Under the pieces are notes generated by a model, which saw only the letters and a program-made list of their open reading frames with translations, had not been told where the DNA came from and made no database searches. A stretch of 64,000 nt of DNA from Verrucomicrobiota bacterium (GTDB lineage Bacteria; Verrucomicrobiota; Verrucomicrobiia; Palsa-1439), in NCBI GenBank assembly GCA_003152315.1, contig PLZV01000013.1, forward strand, positions 1 through 64,000, read 5' to 3'. A program made the position numbers and the translations under genes. Positions 16,501-26,423 of the stretch are shown here, in pieces. Position 1 is the stretch's first letter; each line of letters starts with the position of its first letter.

Positions 16501-17898
16501 TTGCTGAATCTACGGTACGATTTCAATAATTTGATGGAGGAACGCGTCGGCGAACACGGTGTCACCGACGCGGAGCTGCGTGCCCTTGGGCCGAAGCTGG
16601 TTGCCGCCGCGAGCGCGGTTGAGAAAGCGCCGCTCGGTTTTCGCAAGCTACCGCACGATCCGAAGCTCGCCGATGAAGTGGCCGTTCTCGCCAACGAAAT
16701 CCAGGGGCGTTGCGACAGTTTCGTCGTCGTCGGCATCGGCGGTTCGGCGCTGGGCAACATTGCCCTCCACAGCGCGCTCAATCATCCCGAATACAATCAA
16801 CTTCCTCGTCCGCCGCGGCGCGGGCCGCGATTGTTCGTGCCGGACAACATCGATCCCGATCGCATCGCCGCGTTGTTGGAGGTCGTCGATCTTGAGAACA
16901 CTGTCTTCAATGTGGTCAGCAAGTCCGGCAGCACCGCGGAGATTATCAGCGAGTTTCTCGTGTTCCGCGACGCGCTAATCAAGAAACTCGGGACGGAGCG
17001 GCATGTCGAACGCATCGTCATCACGACGGATCCGGAACGGGGCGAACTGCGTGAGATTGTGAAGCGGTTCGGTTACGCGTCGCTGCCGATTCCGTCCGAC
17101 GTGGGAGGACGCTTTTCGGTGCTCAGCGCCGTCGGTTTGCTGAGCGCGGCGGTCACGGGCATCGACATCCACAAATTGCTGAAGGGTGCCGTGGAAATGG
17201 ATGCGCTTTGCCGGAAATCGAAGAAGTTGTGGGAGAATCCCGCGCTCACGGGCGCGGCCCTGCATTACCTGATGGATAAGGCAAAGGGCAAGAACATCCA
17301 GGTGATGATGCCCTACGCGCACGCGTTGCGCGACGTGGCGGATTGGTTCTGCCAACTCTGGGCCGAGAGCCTTGGCAAGCGGGTAGACCGCGCGGGCAAG
17401 ACCGTGCATGCCGGGCAGACGCCCGGGAAAGCGCTGGGCGTGAGCGATCAGCACTCGGTCCTGCAGCTTTACCTCGAAGGGCCGTTCGACAAAGTCGTGA
17501 CCTTCCTGACGGTGGAAGAATTTCGCACGACAGTTCCGATTCCGCCGGCGTTCCCTGGTTTCGAGGCAGTGAAGTATCTCGGGGGACATACGCTGAATGA
17601 ATTGATCAGGGCCGAACAGCGCGCGACCGAATTGGCGCTGACGCAGAGCGGCAAACCGAACTGTGCGATCCGTCTCCCGCGTGTGGACGAGGAAACCGTC
17701 GGCGCATTGCTCTATCTGCTCGAAATGCAGACGGCCTACGCCGGCGAACTGTACAATATCAACGCATTCGACCAGCCGGGTGTGGAATTGGGAAAGAATT
17801 TCACGTACGGCTTGATGGGCCGCAAGGGTTACGACGCGAAACGCCGCGAGGTTGAGCAGGCGAGCAAGGCGAATTCGCAATGGGTGGTGAACACGTGA
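16501..17898 (+). CDS. pgi: Glucose-6-phosphate isomerase
   Basis: 465 residues; interconverts glucose-6-phosphate and fructose-6-phosphate. Sugar-phosphate binding segments are VVVGIGGSALGN and NVVSKSGSTAEI; the catalytic glutamate is in LWAESLGK, and histidine in SDQHSVLQLYLEGP. The shorter bacterial form lacks the PROSITE-style ending of the E. coli enzyme. The start is taken as TTG 16501 because TGGAGGA ends 7 bases before it; TTG 16486 in the same frame would lie on that ribosome site. It overlaps pyrE by 19 bases and probably leads the pgi-pyrE-secA transcript. Confidence 0.92.
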   Translation: MLNLRYDFNNLMEERVGEHGVTDAELRALGPKLVAAASAVEKAPLGFRKLPHDPKLADEVAVLANEIQGRCDSFVVVGIGGSALGNIALHSALNHPEYNQLPRPPRRGPRLFVPDNIDPDRIAALLEVVDLENTVFNVVSKSGSTAEIISEFLVFRDALIKKLGTERHVERIVITTDPERGELREIVKRFGYASLPIPSDVGGRFSVLSAVGLLSAAVTGIDIHKLLKGAVEMDALCRKSKKLWENPALTGAALHYLMDKAKGKNIQVMMPYAHALRDVADWFCQLWAESLGKRVDRAGKTVHAGQTPGKALGVSDQHSVLQLYLEGPFDKVVTFLTVEEFRTTVPIPPAFPGFEAVKYLGGHTLNELIRAEQRATELALTQSGKPNCAIRLPRVDEETVGALLYLLEMQTAYAGELYNINAFDQPGVELGKNFTYGLMGRKGYDAKRREVEQASKANSQWVVNT

Positions 17899-18461
17899 CG
17901 GACGAAGAGGTTCTGCAGATCTTTCGCGACACGCGGGCATTGCTCGATGGACATTTTGTGCTACGTTCGGGGCTGCACAGCCCCCAGTATTTCCAGTGCG
18001 CGATGGTGCTGCAACATCCCCGCATCGCCGAGCAGTTGTGTGGAGACCTGGCGGCGAAGTTAAAAAACGCGGGAGCCCAGGTGGTGATCTCGCCGGCGCT
18101 GGGCGGGTTGTTCGTCGGTCACGAAGTCGCCCGAGCGCTGGACGTGCGCCATATTTTCGTGGAGAAGAATTCGGCGGGAAAACTGGAGTTGCGGCGCAGC
18201 TTCCAGGTCGCCCGGGGCGAAAAGGTGCTGGTGGTTGAGGACGTTGTGACCAAGGGCGGCCGTGTGCGGGAGACCCTCGACATTGTGCAGGCCCTCGGCG
18301 GCGAAGTGGCCGGGGTGGGCACGCTGGTGGATCGATCGGGTGGCAAAGTAGGTTTTGGCGTACCGCTGGAAAGTCTGCTAAGATTGTCGATTGACACATT
18401 TGACCCGGCGACGTGTCCGCTCTGTCAGGCGGGCACGCCGGTGATCAAACCGGGAAGCTGA
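17880..18461 (+). CDS. pyrE: Orotate phosphoribosyltransferase
   Basis: 193 residues. Converts orotate and PRPP to OMP in pyrimidine synthesis. The PRPP-binding motif reads [14 protein letters not shown], close to the canonical form. [20 protein letters not shown] near residue 20 is the conserved substrate-entry region, and [15 protein letters not shown] the second phosphate loop. The tail has a CPLCQ pair, common in this subgroup. ATG 17880 gives the overlap with pgi; an in-frame GTG lies at 17895. Confidence 0.93.
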   Translation: MGGEHVTDEEVLQIFRDTRALLDGHFVLRSGLHSPQYFQCAMVLQHPRIAEQLCGDLAAKLKNAGAQVVISPALGGLFVGHEVARALDVRHIFVEKNSAGKLELRRSFQVARGEKVLVVEDVVTKGGRVRETLDIVQALGGEVAGVGTLVDRSGGKVGFGVPLESLLRLSIDTFDPATCPLCQAGTPVIKPGS

Positions 18462-18480
18462 CGCGAAGCGAAGGATCTGT

Positions 18481-21477
18481 ATGGTTAGTTGGATATTGAA
18501 GAAAATCCTGGGTTCGAAGAACCAGCGCGAAGTAAAGCGTCTCTGGCCGCTGGTTCAGCGCGTGAACGAGGTCGAGGCGGAGTACCAGAAACTCAGCGAC
18601 GAGCAGTTGCGCGGGAAGACCGAAGAGTTCCGGAAACGGCTTGCCGACGGCGCGTCCCTCGACGATCTCCTCCCGGAAGCGTTCGCCGTGGTGAAGAACG
18701 CGTGCCGCCGTCTCTGTGGCAAGGAATGGCCCGTGCGCGGTCAGCCTTACAAGTGGGACATGGTGCCGTTTGATGTCCAAATTCTTGGCGGCATCGTGCT
18801 GCACCAGGGCAGAATTGCGGAAATGGCCACGGGCGAAGGCAAGACCCTCGTCGCCACGTTGCCGCTCTACCTGAACGCCCTCGCCGGCAACGTCCATCTG
18901 GTCACGGTCAATGATTACCTCGCCGCGCGCGATGCGGAGTGGGTGGGTGAGGTGTATAAGTTTCTCGGGTTGACGGTGGGCTGCATCCAGCACGATCAGC
19001 CGCCGCCCCTCCGTCGGGCGCAATACGTCTCCGACATCACGTATGGCACGAACGCGGAGTTCGGTTTCGACTACCTCCGTGACAACGGCATGGCCACCAG
19101 CATCGAGACGCAGGTGCAGCGGGGTTATTTCTTCGCGATTGTTGACGAAGTGGACTCGATTCTCGTCGACGAAGCGCGGACACCGCTCATTATTAGCGGC
19201 CCCTCCACGGTTTCCACACACGCCTACGACAAGTACAAGCCCCAGGTCGCCGAACTCGTCCGCACGCAGACGATGCTATGCAATCGGTTCGTGAGTGAGG
19301 CGAAACAGTTACTCGAAGGCCGCAGCGCCGACAAGAACGCCAACGACGACTTCGACCGCGAGGAGAAAGCGGGCCGTCTGCTTTATCAGGTCAAGCTGGG
19401 AACCCCGAAGAACAAGCAGTTGCAGAAGATGATGGAGGAACCCGCGATTCGGCAGCTCGTCGATGAAGCGGAGCTGGAGGTAATGAAGGATTCGAGCAAG
19501 AAGGAGATGCACGATCTGAAGGAAGAACTCTTCTTCACCATCGACGAAAAGCAGCACGACTCCGATCTTGCCGAGAAGGGCCGCAATTTTCTGAGTCCGG
19601 ATGACCCGGATACGTTCGTGATCCCCGACCTCGTGACGGCCCTGCAGGAGATGGACACCCAGCAGTTGCCCGACGGCGAGAAGGAAAAGAAGAAGCAGCA
19701 AATCCAGCAGGCGTTCGATGAGCGCAGCGAGAAGATTCACAACATTTCGCAGTTATTGCGCGCCTACTGCCTGTTCGAGAAAGACGTCGAATATGTCGTT
19801 CAGGACAACAAGGTGATGATCGTCGACGAATTCACCGGTCGCCTCATGCCGGGCCGCCGTTGGAGCGATGGGCTGCACCAGGCAGTCGAGGCCAAGGAAG
19901 GCGTCGCCATCGAGCGCGAGACCCAGACGCTCGCGACCATCACGATCCAGAATTATTTCCGGCTCTACAAGAAACTGGCGGGCATGACCGGTACCGCCGA
20001 AACGGAAGCCACCGAGTTCGAGAATATTTACAAGCTCGGCGTCATCGTCGTTCCCACCAACAAGCCGTGTGTGCGCAAGGATGAAAACGACGTGGTCTAC
20101 AAGACGCGTCGCGAGAAGTACAACGCGATCATCGAGGATATCGTAGCGCGTCATCGCCACGGCCAGCCCTCCCTCGTGGGCACGGTCAGCGTCGAGGCCA
20201 GCGAAGTGCTGTCCCGCATGTTGGGGCGCCAGAAGGTCCCCCACAATGTCCTGAATGCGAAATACCACCAACGGGAGGCGGAGATCATCGCCCGCGCAGG
20301 CCAGAAGGGCTCGGTGACCATCGCGACCAACATGGCCGGCCGAGGAACCGACATCAAACTCGGCGAGGGCGTGTCCGAGGTGGGTGGCCTGCATGTGATT
20401 GGCAGTGAACGTCACGAAGCGCGGCGCATTGACCGTCAGCTTCGCGGACGTTGCGCGCGCCAGGGTGATCCCGGTAGTTCACGCTTCTATGTCTCGCTCG
20501 AGGACGATCTGATGCGGTTGTTCGGCAGCGGACGGATTGCCACGATCATGGAAAAGCTGGGCATGAAGGAAGGCGAAGAGCTGGAGCACCCACTCCTCAA
20601 TCGCTCGATTGAGACCGCCCAGCGCCGCGTCGAAGAGCACAACTTCTCCATCCGCAAACGCACGTTGGAATATGACGACGTGATGAACAAGCAGCGCGAA
20701 GTCCTCTACGGCTTCCGCAACGACATCATTCGCGGCGAGAACCCCCGCGAGGCGATCTTCAATATTATCGAGGAAGTGGTCGAAGCGCGCGTCGTCGAGT
20801 ATTGCCCCGAGGACAAGCAAGCGGACGAATGGGAACTCGACGCGCTGCTGCGGTGGTCGAACCAGGCATTCCCGATTGGGTTGCGTCCGGAGCATGTCAG
20901 CGACAAAACGCGGGACGAAGTTTTGCAGGTCATCCTCGATAAAGTCACCCGCGCCTACGAAGCGAAGGCGGCCAATGAGAACGCCGAATCGCTCAAGGCC
21001 ATCGAGCGCCTGATCGTTCTCAACGCCCTCGACCGTCTCTGGCAGGAACATCTCTACAACATGGACCAGCTTCGCAACGGCATCGGCCTGCGCGCGTACG
21101 GCCAGAAAGACCCGTTGGTGGAATACAAGACCGAGGCGTTCGCGATGTTCGAAGAGATGATGGACAACGTGAAAAACGAAATCGCCAACAACGTCTTCCG
21201 CTCCGCCAGTTCACTCGCCGCATTTGAAAACTTCCTGCGCGCCCTGCCGACGCAACTCAGTGGTCCCAACCTGGATTCGGGTGCCTCATTCAGTTCATCT
21301 CCGAAGCCACCCGGACCCAACGCACCGGCCGGTGCGGGTAGTAAAGACGTTGTTGATGAGGCGATTGAAAAGGCGACCATGCCGATCAAGCGCGAGGTCC
21401 CGAAAGTTGGCCGCAACGAGCCTTGTCCGTGCGGCAGCGGCAAGAAGTACAAGAACTGTTGCGGGAAGAATGCGTGA
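18481..21477 (+). CDS. secA: Preprotein translocase ATPase SecA
   Basis: 998 residues, longer than the ~900 of E. coli. Drives export of unfolded proteins through SecYEG. Walker A is [11 protein letters not shown] near residue 117 and Walker B/DEAD region is [18 protein letters not shown]; helicase motifs [18 protein letters not shown] and [18 protein letters not shown] are all present. A charged insert of roughly 100 residues ([21 protein letters not shown] region, ~280-420) enlarges the preprotein cross-linking domain, as in Bacteroidota and PVC SecA. It ends in the zinc-binding SEC-C motif [15 protein letters not shown]. The ribosome site is AAGGA upstream of ATG 18481. Confidence 0.97.
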   Translation: MVSWILKKILGSKNQREVKRLWPLVQRVNEVEAEYQKLSDEQLRGKTEEFRKRLADGASLDDLLPEAFAVVKNACRRLCGKEWPVRGQPYKWDMVPFDVQILGGIVLHQGRIAEMATGEGKTLVATLPLYLNALAGNVHLVTVNDYLAARDAEWVGEVYKFLGLTVGCIQHDQPPPLRRAQYVSDITYGTNAEFGFDYLRDNGMATSIETQVQRGYFFAIVDEVDSILVDEARTPLIISGPSTVSTHAYDKYKPQVAELVRTQTMLCNRFVSEAKQLLEGRSADKNANDDFDREEKAGRLLYQVKLGTPKNKQLQKMMEEPAIRQLVDEAELEVMKDSSKKEMHDLKEELFFTIDEKQHDSDLAEKGRNFLSPDDPDTFVIPDLVTALQEMDTQQLPDGEKEKKKQQIQQAFDERSEKIHNISQLLRAYCLFEKDVEYVVQDNKVMIVDEFTGRLMPGRRWSDGLHQAVEAKEGVAIERETQTLATITIQNYFRLYKKLAGMTGTAETEATEFENIYKLGVIVVPTNKPCVRKDENDVVYKTRREKYNAIIEDIVARHRHGQPSLVGTVSVEASEVLSRMLGRQKVPHNVLNAKYHQREAEIIARAGQKGSVTIATNMAGRGTDIKLGEGVSEVGGLHVIGSERHEARRIDRQLRGRCARQGDPGSSRFYVSLEDDLMRLFGSGRIATIMEKLGMKEGEELEHPLLNRSIETAQRRVEEHNFSIRKRTLEYDDVMNKQREVLYGFRNDIIRGENPREAIFNIIEEVVEARVVEYCPEDKQADEWELDALLRWSNQAFPIGLRPEHVSDKTRDEVLQVILDKVTRAYEAKAANENAESLKAIERLIVLNALDRLWQEHLYNMDQLRNGIGLRAYGQKDPLVEYKTEAFAMFEEMMDNVKNEIANNVFRSASSLAAFENFLRALPTQLSGPNLDSGASFSSSPKPPGPNAPAGAGSKDVVDEAIEKATMPIKREVPKVGRNEPCPCGSGKKYKNCCGKNA

Positions 21478-21528
21478 CGCGCAGTCCGTAGCCGCGAAAC
21501 AATGTTGCGGCATCAATAGGAGCCGCGA

Positions 21529-23127
21529 ATGAGATCTGCGGCTGTAAAACTTCTGGTGGGCCGCTGGCTTCTGCCTGTCGCCACCGGCGCTCTACTGGCG
21601 TTTGCCCTCCCGCCGTACAACAGTGGCGAGTTGGGCTGGTTTTCACTCGTGCCATTGTTGTTCGCCGTGGAAGACTGCCGGCTGGAGGAAGCGTTCCGTC
21701 GGGGCTATATCGCCGGGCTGGTTTTCTTCGGAATGACGATCTGGTGGATTTATCATGTCACGGCCGCCGGTACGGTGGGGCTGATCGCTTTCCTCGCACT
21801 CTACTTCGGTGTGGGAGCGCTGATGTTCGTAATGGTGAACAGCCTCATCCCCGGCTTGACGAATTCCGAGAACCAATTCGGCGCCGGGGCCGCAATCCGC
21901 AACGTACTCGTGGCGGCCGTTGGCTCCGCTGGTTGGGTGACGCTGGAATGGCTGCGCGGAAAATTGTTGTTTGGCGGGTTCCCCTGGAATTTTCTGGGGG
22001 TGACCCAATGGCGGGCCGGGCCGCTCATCCAATTCGCCAGCGTGACAGGTGTCTATGGTGTGTCAGCACTGGTGTGCTTTGTGAATGTCGTCCTTTATTT
22101 TACCATCCGCCGATTTATCGTGCAGGTGCGAACCCGTGACCGGCAGTGGCGATTGAGCTGGGAGTTCTACGTGGCCATGAGCTTGATCTGCCTTGCGTTC
22201 TGGCACGGCGTGCCACAGGTTTTCCCGCACAACGAGGCGAAGCAAAGAATTGTCCGTCTCGCGCTGGTGCAGGGTGATATTCCCCAGACGTTGAAGTTTG
22301 AGCCGGAACAAAAGCCCATGATTCTGGAACGGTATCGGACACTGACCGAAGCGGTCATGGCGGCCCGGCCCGAGATGATCGTGTGGCCCGAGACGGCGAC
22401 GCCCGACGCGTTGCGATACGATCGCGAGTCGTTTGAATTGGTGACGAATCTGGCCGTGAAGTCCGGTGCGTACCTCTTCACCGGCACTGTCGACATCACA
22501 GCGTACTCGACAAACGCCGAAGCCTTCAACGGGGCGATCCTGGTGCGTCCGGACGGCAGTCTGGGTGAGATCTACCACAAGGTTCACCTTGTGCCATTTG
22601 GCGAATACGTGCCGCTCGGAAAGATTTTCCCGTTTATGAAATGGCTCACGCCCATCGATGGCAGCTTTGAACGGGGCCGTGATTTCACGGTGTTTCACGC
22701 GGGCGAGCTGCGGTTCGGCGCGGTCATTTGCTTCGAAGACACGGTGCCGGATTTATACCGACATTTTGTGCAGCGTGACGTCGACTTCATGGTCAATGTC
22801 ACGAACGATGCGTGGTTCAAGACATCGCCCGCCGCTGAAATGCATCTGGCCAACGCGGTCTTTCGCGCAGTCGAGAGCCATCGTCCGCTGGTCCGCGCCT
22901 CGAATAATGGTATGACATGTGTCATCAACGAGCATGGCATTATCCGCGCGCGGTGCGCGCCGTTTGGTAAGGGAAGCCTGAACTTCGATTTGCCGTTACC
23001 GAATGATCACTCCCAGACGTTTTACACGCAGCACGGCGATGTGTTTGTCGGGGGCTGTGCGGCCGTCTCCGTTGTCGCAATCGGGCTTGCCGCGTTTCGC
23101 CGCAATCGGCTACAGTCGCGAGTATGA
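21529..23127 (+). CDS. lnt: Apolipoprotein N-acyltransferase
   Basis: 532 residues. Adds the third acyl chain to the N-terminal cysteine of lipoproteins at the inner membrane. About six N-terminal membrane spans precede a nitrilase-fold periplasmic domain whose triad is visible: E288 in WPETATPD, K351 in YHKVHLVPFGEYVP and C401 in VICFEDTVPD. A final hydrophobic segment follows (VGGCAAVSVVAIGLAAF). AGGAG lies 8 bases before the ATG. It would mature the several lipobox proteins seen in this window. Its 3' end overlaps plsY by 4 bases. Confidence 0.95.
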   Translation: MRSAAVKLLVGRWLLPVATGALLAFALPPYNSGELGWFSLVPLLFAVEDCRLEEAFRRGYIAGLVFFGMTIWWIYHVTAAGTVGLIAFLALYFGVGALMFVMVNSLIPGLTNSENQFGAGAAIRNVLVAAVGSAGWVTLEWLRGKLLFGGFPWNFLGVTQWRAGPLIQFASVTGVYGVSALVCFVNVVLYFTIRRFIVQVRTRDRQWRLSWEFYVAMSLICLAFWHGVPQVFPHNEAKQRIVRLALVQGDIPQTLKFEPEQKPMILERYRTLTEAVMAARPEMIVWPETATPDALRYDRESFELVTNLAVKSGAYLFTGTVDITAYSTNAEAFNGAILVRPDGSLGEIYHKVHLVPFGEYVPLGKIFPFMKWLTPIDGSFERGRDFTVFHAGELRFGAVICFEDTVPDLYRHFVQRDVDFMVNVTNDAWFKTSPAAEMHLANAVFRAVESHRPLVRASNNGMTCVINEHGIIRARCAPFGKGSLNFDLPLPNDHSQTFYTQHGDVFVGGCAAVSVVAIGLAAFRRNRLQSRV

Positions 23128-23756
23128 CGGTGGCGATTTTTATTAGTTGCGCAGTCGCTTCCTATTTCCTTGGCTCGATTCCAACCGGCTTTCTATGGGC
23201 CAAAGCGCGTGGAATCGATATTCGCAGGGTCGGTAGCGGTAATATCGGCGCGACCAACGTAATGCGCGCGCTCGGCAAGGGCCCGGGCGCGGTCGTGCTG
23301 TTTCTGGACGCAGCGAAGGGCTTCCTCCCGGTGTTCGTAGCGCCGCGCCTATTTCCCAACGCCAACCCTGCGGCGTTGCAGATCACCTGTTGTATCTTCG
23401 TACTCACGGGCCACATCTGGACGTGCTGGTTGAGATTCAAAGGCGGCAAGGGTGTGGCCACCAGCGCTGGCGCCTTGTTGGCATTTCTTCCGCTGCCATT
23501 GCTTTGCGCTCTCGGGGTCTGGGGAATCGTATTTGCCATCGGACGCTATGTGTCGCTGGCCTCCATCTGTGCTGCGATTGCCATGCCGATCGCAACGTGG
23601 TTCCTGGCGAAGGACAGGACACTTTTCGTTTTCACGGTCATTCTTGGCGCCGTCATCATCTACAAACACAAATCGAACATCCAGCGGCTGTTGGCGGGGA
23701 CCGAGAACCGCATTGGCCAACGAAAAGAAGCGGGCGGAAAGGGTGCCGTGGCATGA
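23124..23756 (+). CDS. plsY: Acyl-phosphate glycerol-3-phosphate acyltransferase
   Basis: 210 residues with about five membrane spans. PlsY makes lysophosphatidate from acyl-phosphate and glycerol-3-phosphate, the first step of phospholipid synthesis. Conserved motifs seen are GSIPTGFLWAKARG, RRVGSGNIGATNVMRALGKG and the FKGGKGVATSAG loop. It overlaps lnt upstream and gpsA downstream by 4 bases each, so the three are translationally coupled. The pairing with GpsA, which makes its substrate, is biochemically direct. Confidence 0.95.
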   Translation: MTVAIFISCAVASYFLGSIPTGFLWAKARGIDIRRVGSGNIGATNVMRALGKGPGAVVLFLDAAKGFLPVFVAPRLFPNANPAALQITCCIFVLTGHIWTCWLRFKGGKGVATSAGALLAFLPLPLLCALGVWGIVFAIGRYVSLASICAAIAMPIATWFLAKDRTLFVFTVILGAVIIYKHKSNIQRLLAGTENRIGQRKEAGGKGAVA

Positions 23757-24748
23757 ACGTCACCGTGATCGGCACAGGCGGGTGGGGGACGGCACTGGCA
23801 GTGCTCTTGCATGGCAACGGGCACAAAGTGACCTTGTGGGGACGGCTCAAGGAAGAGGTCGAGCCGATCCTTGCCGCTGGGGAGAACAAGGCATTCCTGC
23901 CCGGCGTAAAGATTCCGAAGGAGATTGTACTCACGCTTGATACGAAGTCGGCACTGCAAGGAGCCGAGTTGGTGGTTCTCGCCGTTCCCTCGCACGGGAT
24001 GCGGCCGATTTGCGAGAAGATTCATGATTACCTCCCCACAGATGTTCCGGTGGTCAGCGTTGCCAAGGGAATTGAGAATGGAACGGGCGCGCGGATGAGC
24101 GAGGTCATCACGGAAGTGCTCAAGACCGAACACATTGTTGTTCTTTCCGGGCCCAGCCACGCGGAGGAAGTGGGACGGGGGATTCCGACGGCGGTGGTGG
24201 TTGCCTCGCGGCAGGCGCACCATGCGGCGTGCGCGCAGAAGGCATTCATGAACGAACGCTTCCGCATCTATACGCACGACGACGTCATCGGGGTTGAGTT
24301 GGGTGGCGCGCTCAAGAACGTCGTCGCCATCGCGGCCGGCGCATGTGATGGGATCGGGTTTGGGGACAACACAAAGGCGGCCCTGTGCACACGCGGGCTG
24401 GCGGAGATGACGCGGCTCGGCGTGGCGTTGGGCGCGCGCCGCGAGACGTTCTTCGGACTGAGCGGCGTGGGTGACCTGATCGTTACCGCGTTCAGCCGTC
24501 ACAGCCGCAACCGCAGTTTCGGCGAACGGCTGGGGAAAGGCGAGACGCCCGAGCAAATCGCCGCGAGCACCCAGATGGTGGCCGAGGGCGTGAAGACGGC
24601 CAAGTCAGCCTGGCAACTGGCGCAACGCCATGGCGTGGATGTGCCCATTACGCGCGAGGTGCAGGCCATCCTTTACGAAGGCAAACCGCCGAAACAAGCT
24701 GTTCGCGACCTGATGACGCGGGAGGCCAAGCCCGAGTTTAGTGGGTGA
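23753..24748 (+). CDS. gpsA: NAD(P)-dependent glycerol-3-phosphate dehydrogenase
   Basis: 331 residues. Reduces dihydroxyacetone phosphate to glycerol-3-phosphate for PlsY. The N-terminal Rossmann motif is VIGTGGWGTALAVLL; other signatures are SVAKGIENGTG, LSGPSHAEEV, LGGALKNVVAIAAG (with the catalytic Lys) and GLSGVGDLIVTAFS. ATG 23753 overlaps the plsY stop (ATGA). A longer in-frame extension upstream runs through plsY and is rejected. 18 bases downstream lies the sigma factor gene. Confidence 0.95.
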   Translation: MNVTVIGTGGWGTALAVLLHGNGHKVTLWGRLKEEVEPILAAGENKAFLPGVKIPKEIVLTLDTKSALQGAELVVLAVPSHGMRPICEKIHDYLPTDVPVVSVAKGIENGTGARMSEVITEVLKTEHIVVLSGPSHAEEVGRGIPTAVVVASRQAHHAACAQKAFMNERFRIYTHDDVIGVELGGALKNVVAIAAGACDGIGFGDNTKAALCTRGLAEMTRLGVALGARRETFFGLSGVGDLIVTAFSRHSRNRSFGERLGKGETPEQIAASTQMVAEGVKTAKSAWQLAQRHGVDVPITREVQAILYEGKPPKQAVRDLMTREAKPEFSG

Positions 24749-24766
24749 GAACGGGAACTTTTTCCC

Positions 24767-25375
24767 ATGGAGCGTGTCTTACACCCGGATGCCAAAGCTG
24801 AGGCAAGCGATCGAGAATTGCTGGAACGCTGCCGGGCGGGCGATGAGACGGCGTTTGATGATCTGGTGCTGCGCCACCAGCAGCGCGCGTTCAACGTCGC
24901 CTTCCAACTGCTTCGCGACCACGAGGATGCCACGGAAGTGGCGCAGGACGCGTTTGTGAGAATCTACCGGAGCATTGGCGACTTTCGCGGGGAATGCGAG
25001 TTCACGACCTGGCTGCACCAGATCGTCGTGAATCTGGCCCGCAACAAACATCGCTGGTGGAAAAGACGTGGCCGACAGGCAAGTGTGTCCCTTGATGGCA
25101 CCGTTGAGACCGCCGATGGGGAAGTGCCCGTGCAGATCGCCGACAACACCGACGCGCCCGATGTGCAAGCGGTGAGGACGGAGTTTGTTGAGTTATTGCG
25201 CCGACACATGAACGAATTGCCGCGCAAGTTTCGGGAGGTATTGGTGCTGCGGAACGTCGACAATCTGAACTACGAACAAATTGCCGAAGTGCTGGAGTGT
25301 TCCGTCGGCACGGTCAAATCGCGGATCGCGCGCGCGCGCGAGGCGTTGCGCAAAAGCATCAAGGATGAGATGTGA
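24767..25375 (+). CDS. ECF RNA polymerase sigma factor
   Basis: 202 residues of the SigW/RpoE type. Region 2 reads FDDLVLRHQQRAFNVAFQLL then EDATEVAQDAFVRIYRS and TWLHQIVVNLARN; region 4 reads LPRKFREVLVLRNVDNLNY and the helix-turn-helix YEQIAEVLECSVGTVKSRI. The two are joined by an acidic linker around residues 105-140. The anti-sigma gene starts 10 bases after its stop, the standard arrangement for membrane-controlled ECF sigma factors. Location behind lnt-plsY-gpsA suggests control of envelope functions; its targets are not known. Confidence 0.93.
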   Translation: MERVLHPDAKAEASDRELLERCRAGDETAFDDLVLRHQQRAFNVAFQLLRDHEDATEVAQDAFVRIYRSIGDFRGECEFTTWLHQIVVNLARNKHRWWKRRGRQASVSLDGTVETADGEVPVQIADNTDAPDVQAVRTEFVELLRRHMNELPRKFREVLVLRNVDNLNYEQIAEVLECSVGTVKSRIARAREALRKSIKDEM

Positions 25376-25385
25376 GGGCGGGAGA

Positions 25386-26423
25386 ATGAAGAACTGCCGG
25401 GACATTCGAGGGGACTTGTCAGCTTACATTGACGACGAGTTGACGTCGCCACAGCGAGCGGAAGTCGAAGCGCATCTGGCATCATGCTCGGATTGTCAGC
25501 GAGAGTTGTTGGAAATTAAGACGTTGGTCACCGGCGTGGTGGCGCTGCCAAAACTGCAACCGCCCCCGCGTTTCCTCACTGAAGTGCGCCGCAAGATCGC
25601 GTGTGCTGATAAGCCCGAGGCGCTGAACTGGCAGGACCATGTCTTCCGACCGCTTTGGCTGAAGGTTCCGCTCGAAGTTGCGGCGCTCGTCGTGATCATC
25701 GGTCTTGTCATGAGAGGCGAGCATCCTTTGCCGACACCGAAGGTCACCCCGCTCAAGCTCGCAAAAGCAGAAGGCGGCGAGAGTGCTGTTTTGTCGGAGA
25801 CCGAGTTAAAGACGGCAACGGCCGACAACCGAAAGGCAACCATTGCGGATCAAACCGCGGCGGGCGCAAGCGGAATGGGGGCCGGCGGTGCGGACAATCG
25901 ACCGACGGCTGGCGCAAGGAGGATTCCAGTGGTTCGCGGCAGCGACGAGTTGGCAACGACCCCGCCGTCAGCGCCTTCGCCCGTTGTCGGCTTGATCCGG
26001 AACATGGAATTCCCCCGGTCAAAGCTCAGTGAAACGGTGACCTTTCACGGACGCGACTTTGATGATGTGCGGAATCGAGCGCAGCAACTTGCGGCGAGGT
26101 GCAGCGGGAGGGTGGTTGTCGTTCCCCAATCAAAAGACGCGCCGGAACAGACCTTGTTTGTCGAATTGCCGCAGGAGTATGTAGCGGCATTCAAGTTGGA
26201 ACTATCGAAGGCGCCTGGGCCGTCCGCGGCGCTGGCCAAGGGTGGGAACGCCGGTCAGTCAGGTTCAACGAACGCAGGTACACCTTCAGTCGGGGTACTG
26301 ACTGGCAAAGTGGCAACGAACAGCATCGTCGACGGTGTGGTTCCGCCTAGCCTGAGGGATGACGCCCCGGCAGCGGAGCCAAAAACAGTCCTGGAGATCC
26401 GGGTCGTCACGCCCGCGAACTAG
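25386..26423 (+). CDS. Zinc-finger (ZAS-type) anti-sigma factor with one membrane span
   Basis: 345 residues. The cytoplasmic N-terminus carries the zinc anti-sigma pattern with H30, C34 and C37 (HLASCSDCQREL) and C4 nearby, which binds and silences the sigma factor encoded upstream. A membrane span lies near 95-111 (VPLEVAALVVIIGLVM). The large outer part has an Ala/Gly/Thr-rich stretch and a structured region (FHGRDFDDVRNRAQQLAARC; TLFVELPQEYVAAFKLEL) that may sense the signal or be cleaved. The start follows GGGAG. Its stop shares the palindrome CTAG with the convergent TPR gene. Confidence 0.85.
   Translation: MKNCRDIRGDLSAYIDDELTSPQRAEVEAHLASCSDCQRELLEIKTLVTGVVALPKLQPPPRFLTEVRRKIACADKPEALNWQDHVFRPLWLKVPLEVAALVVIIGLVMRGEHPLPTPKVTPLKLAKAEGGESAVLSETELKTATADNRKATIADQTAAGASGMGAGGADNRPTAGARRIPVVRGSDELATTPPSAPSPVVGLIRNMEFPRSKLSETVTFHGRDFDDVRNRAQQLAARCSGRVVVVPQSKDAPEQTLFVELPQEYVAAFKLELSKAPGPSAALAKGGNAGQSGSTNAGTPSVGVLTGKVATNSIVDGVVPPSLRDDAPAAEPKTVLEIRVVTPAN

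Noticed and set aside
16975-18399. 474-residue reverse ORF opposite pgi and pyrE
   Set aside because: Arg/Pro-rich shadow of two conserved forward genes.
23390-23752. N-terminal extension of gpsA into plsY
   Set aside because: It is the out-of-frame read of plsY; the conserved GpsA start MNVTVIGTGGWG is at 23753.
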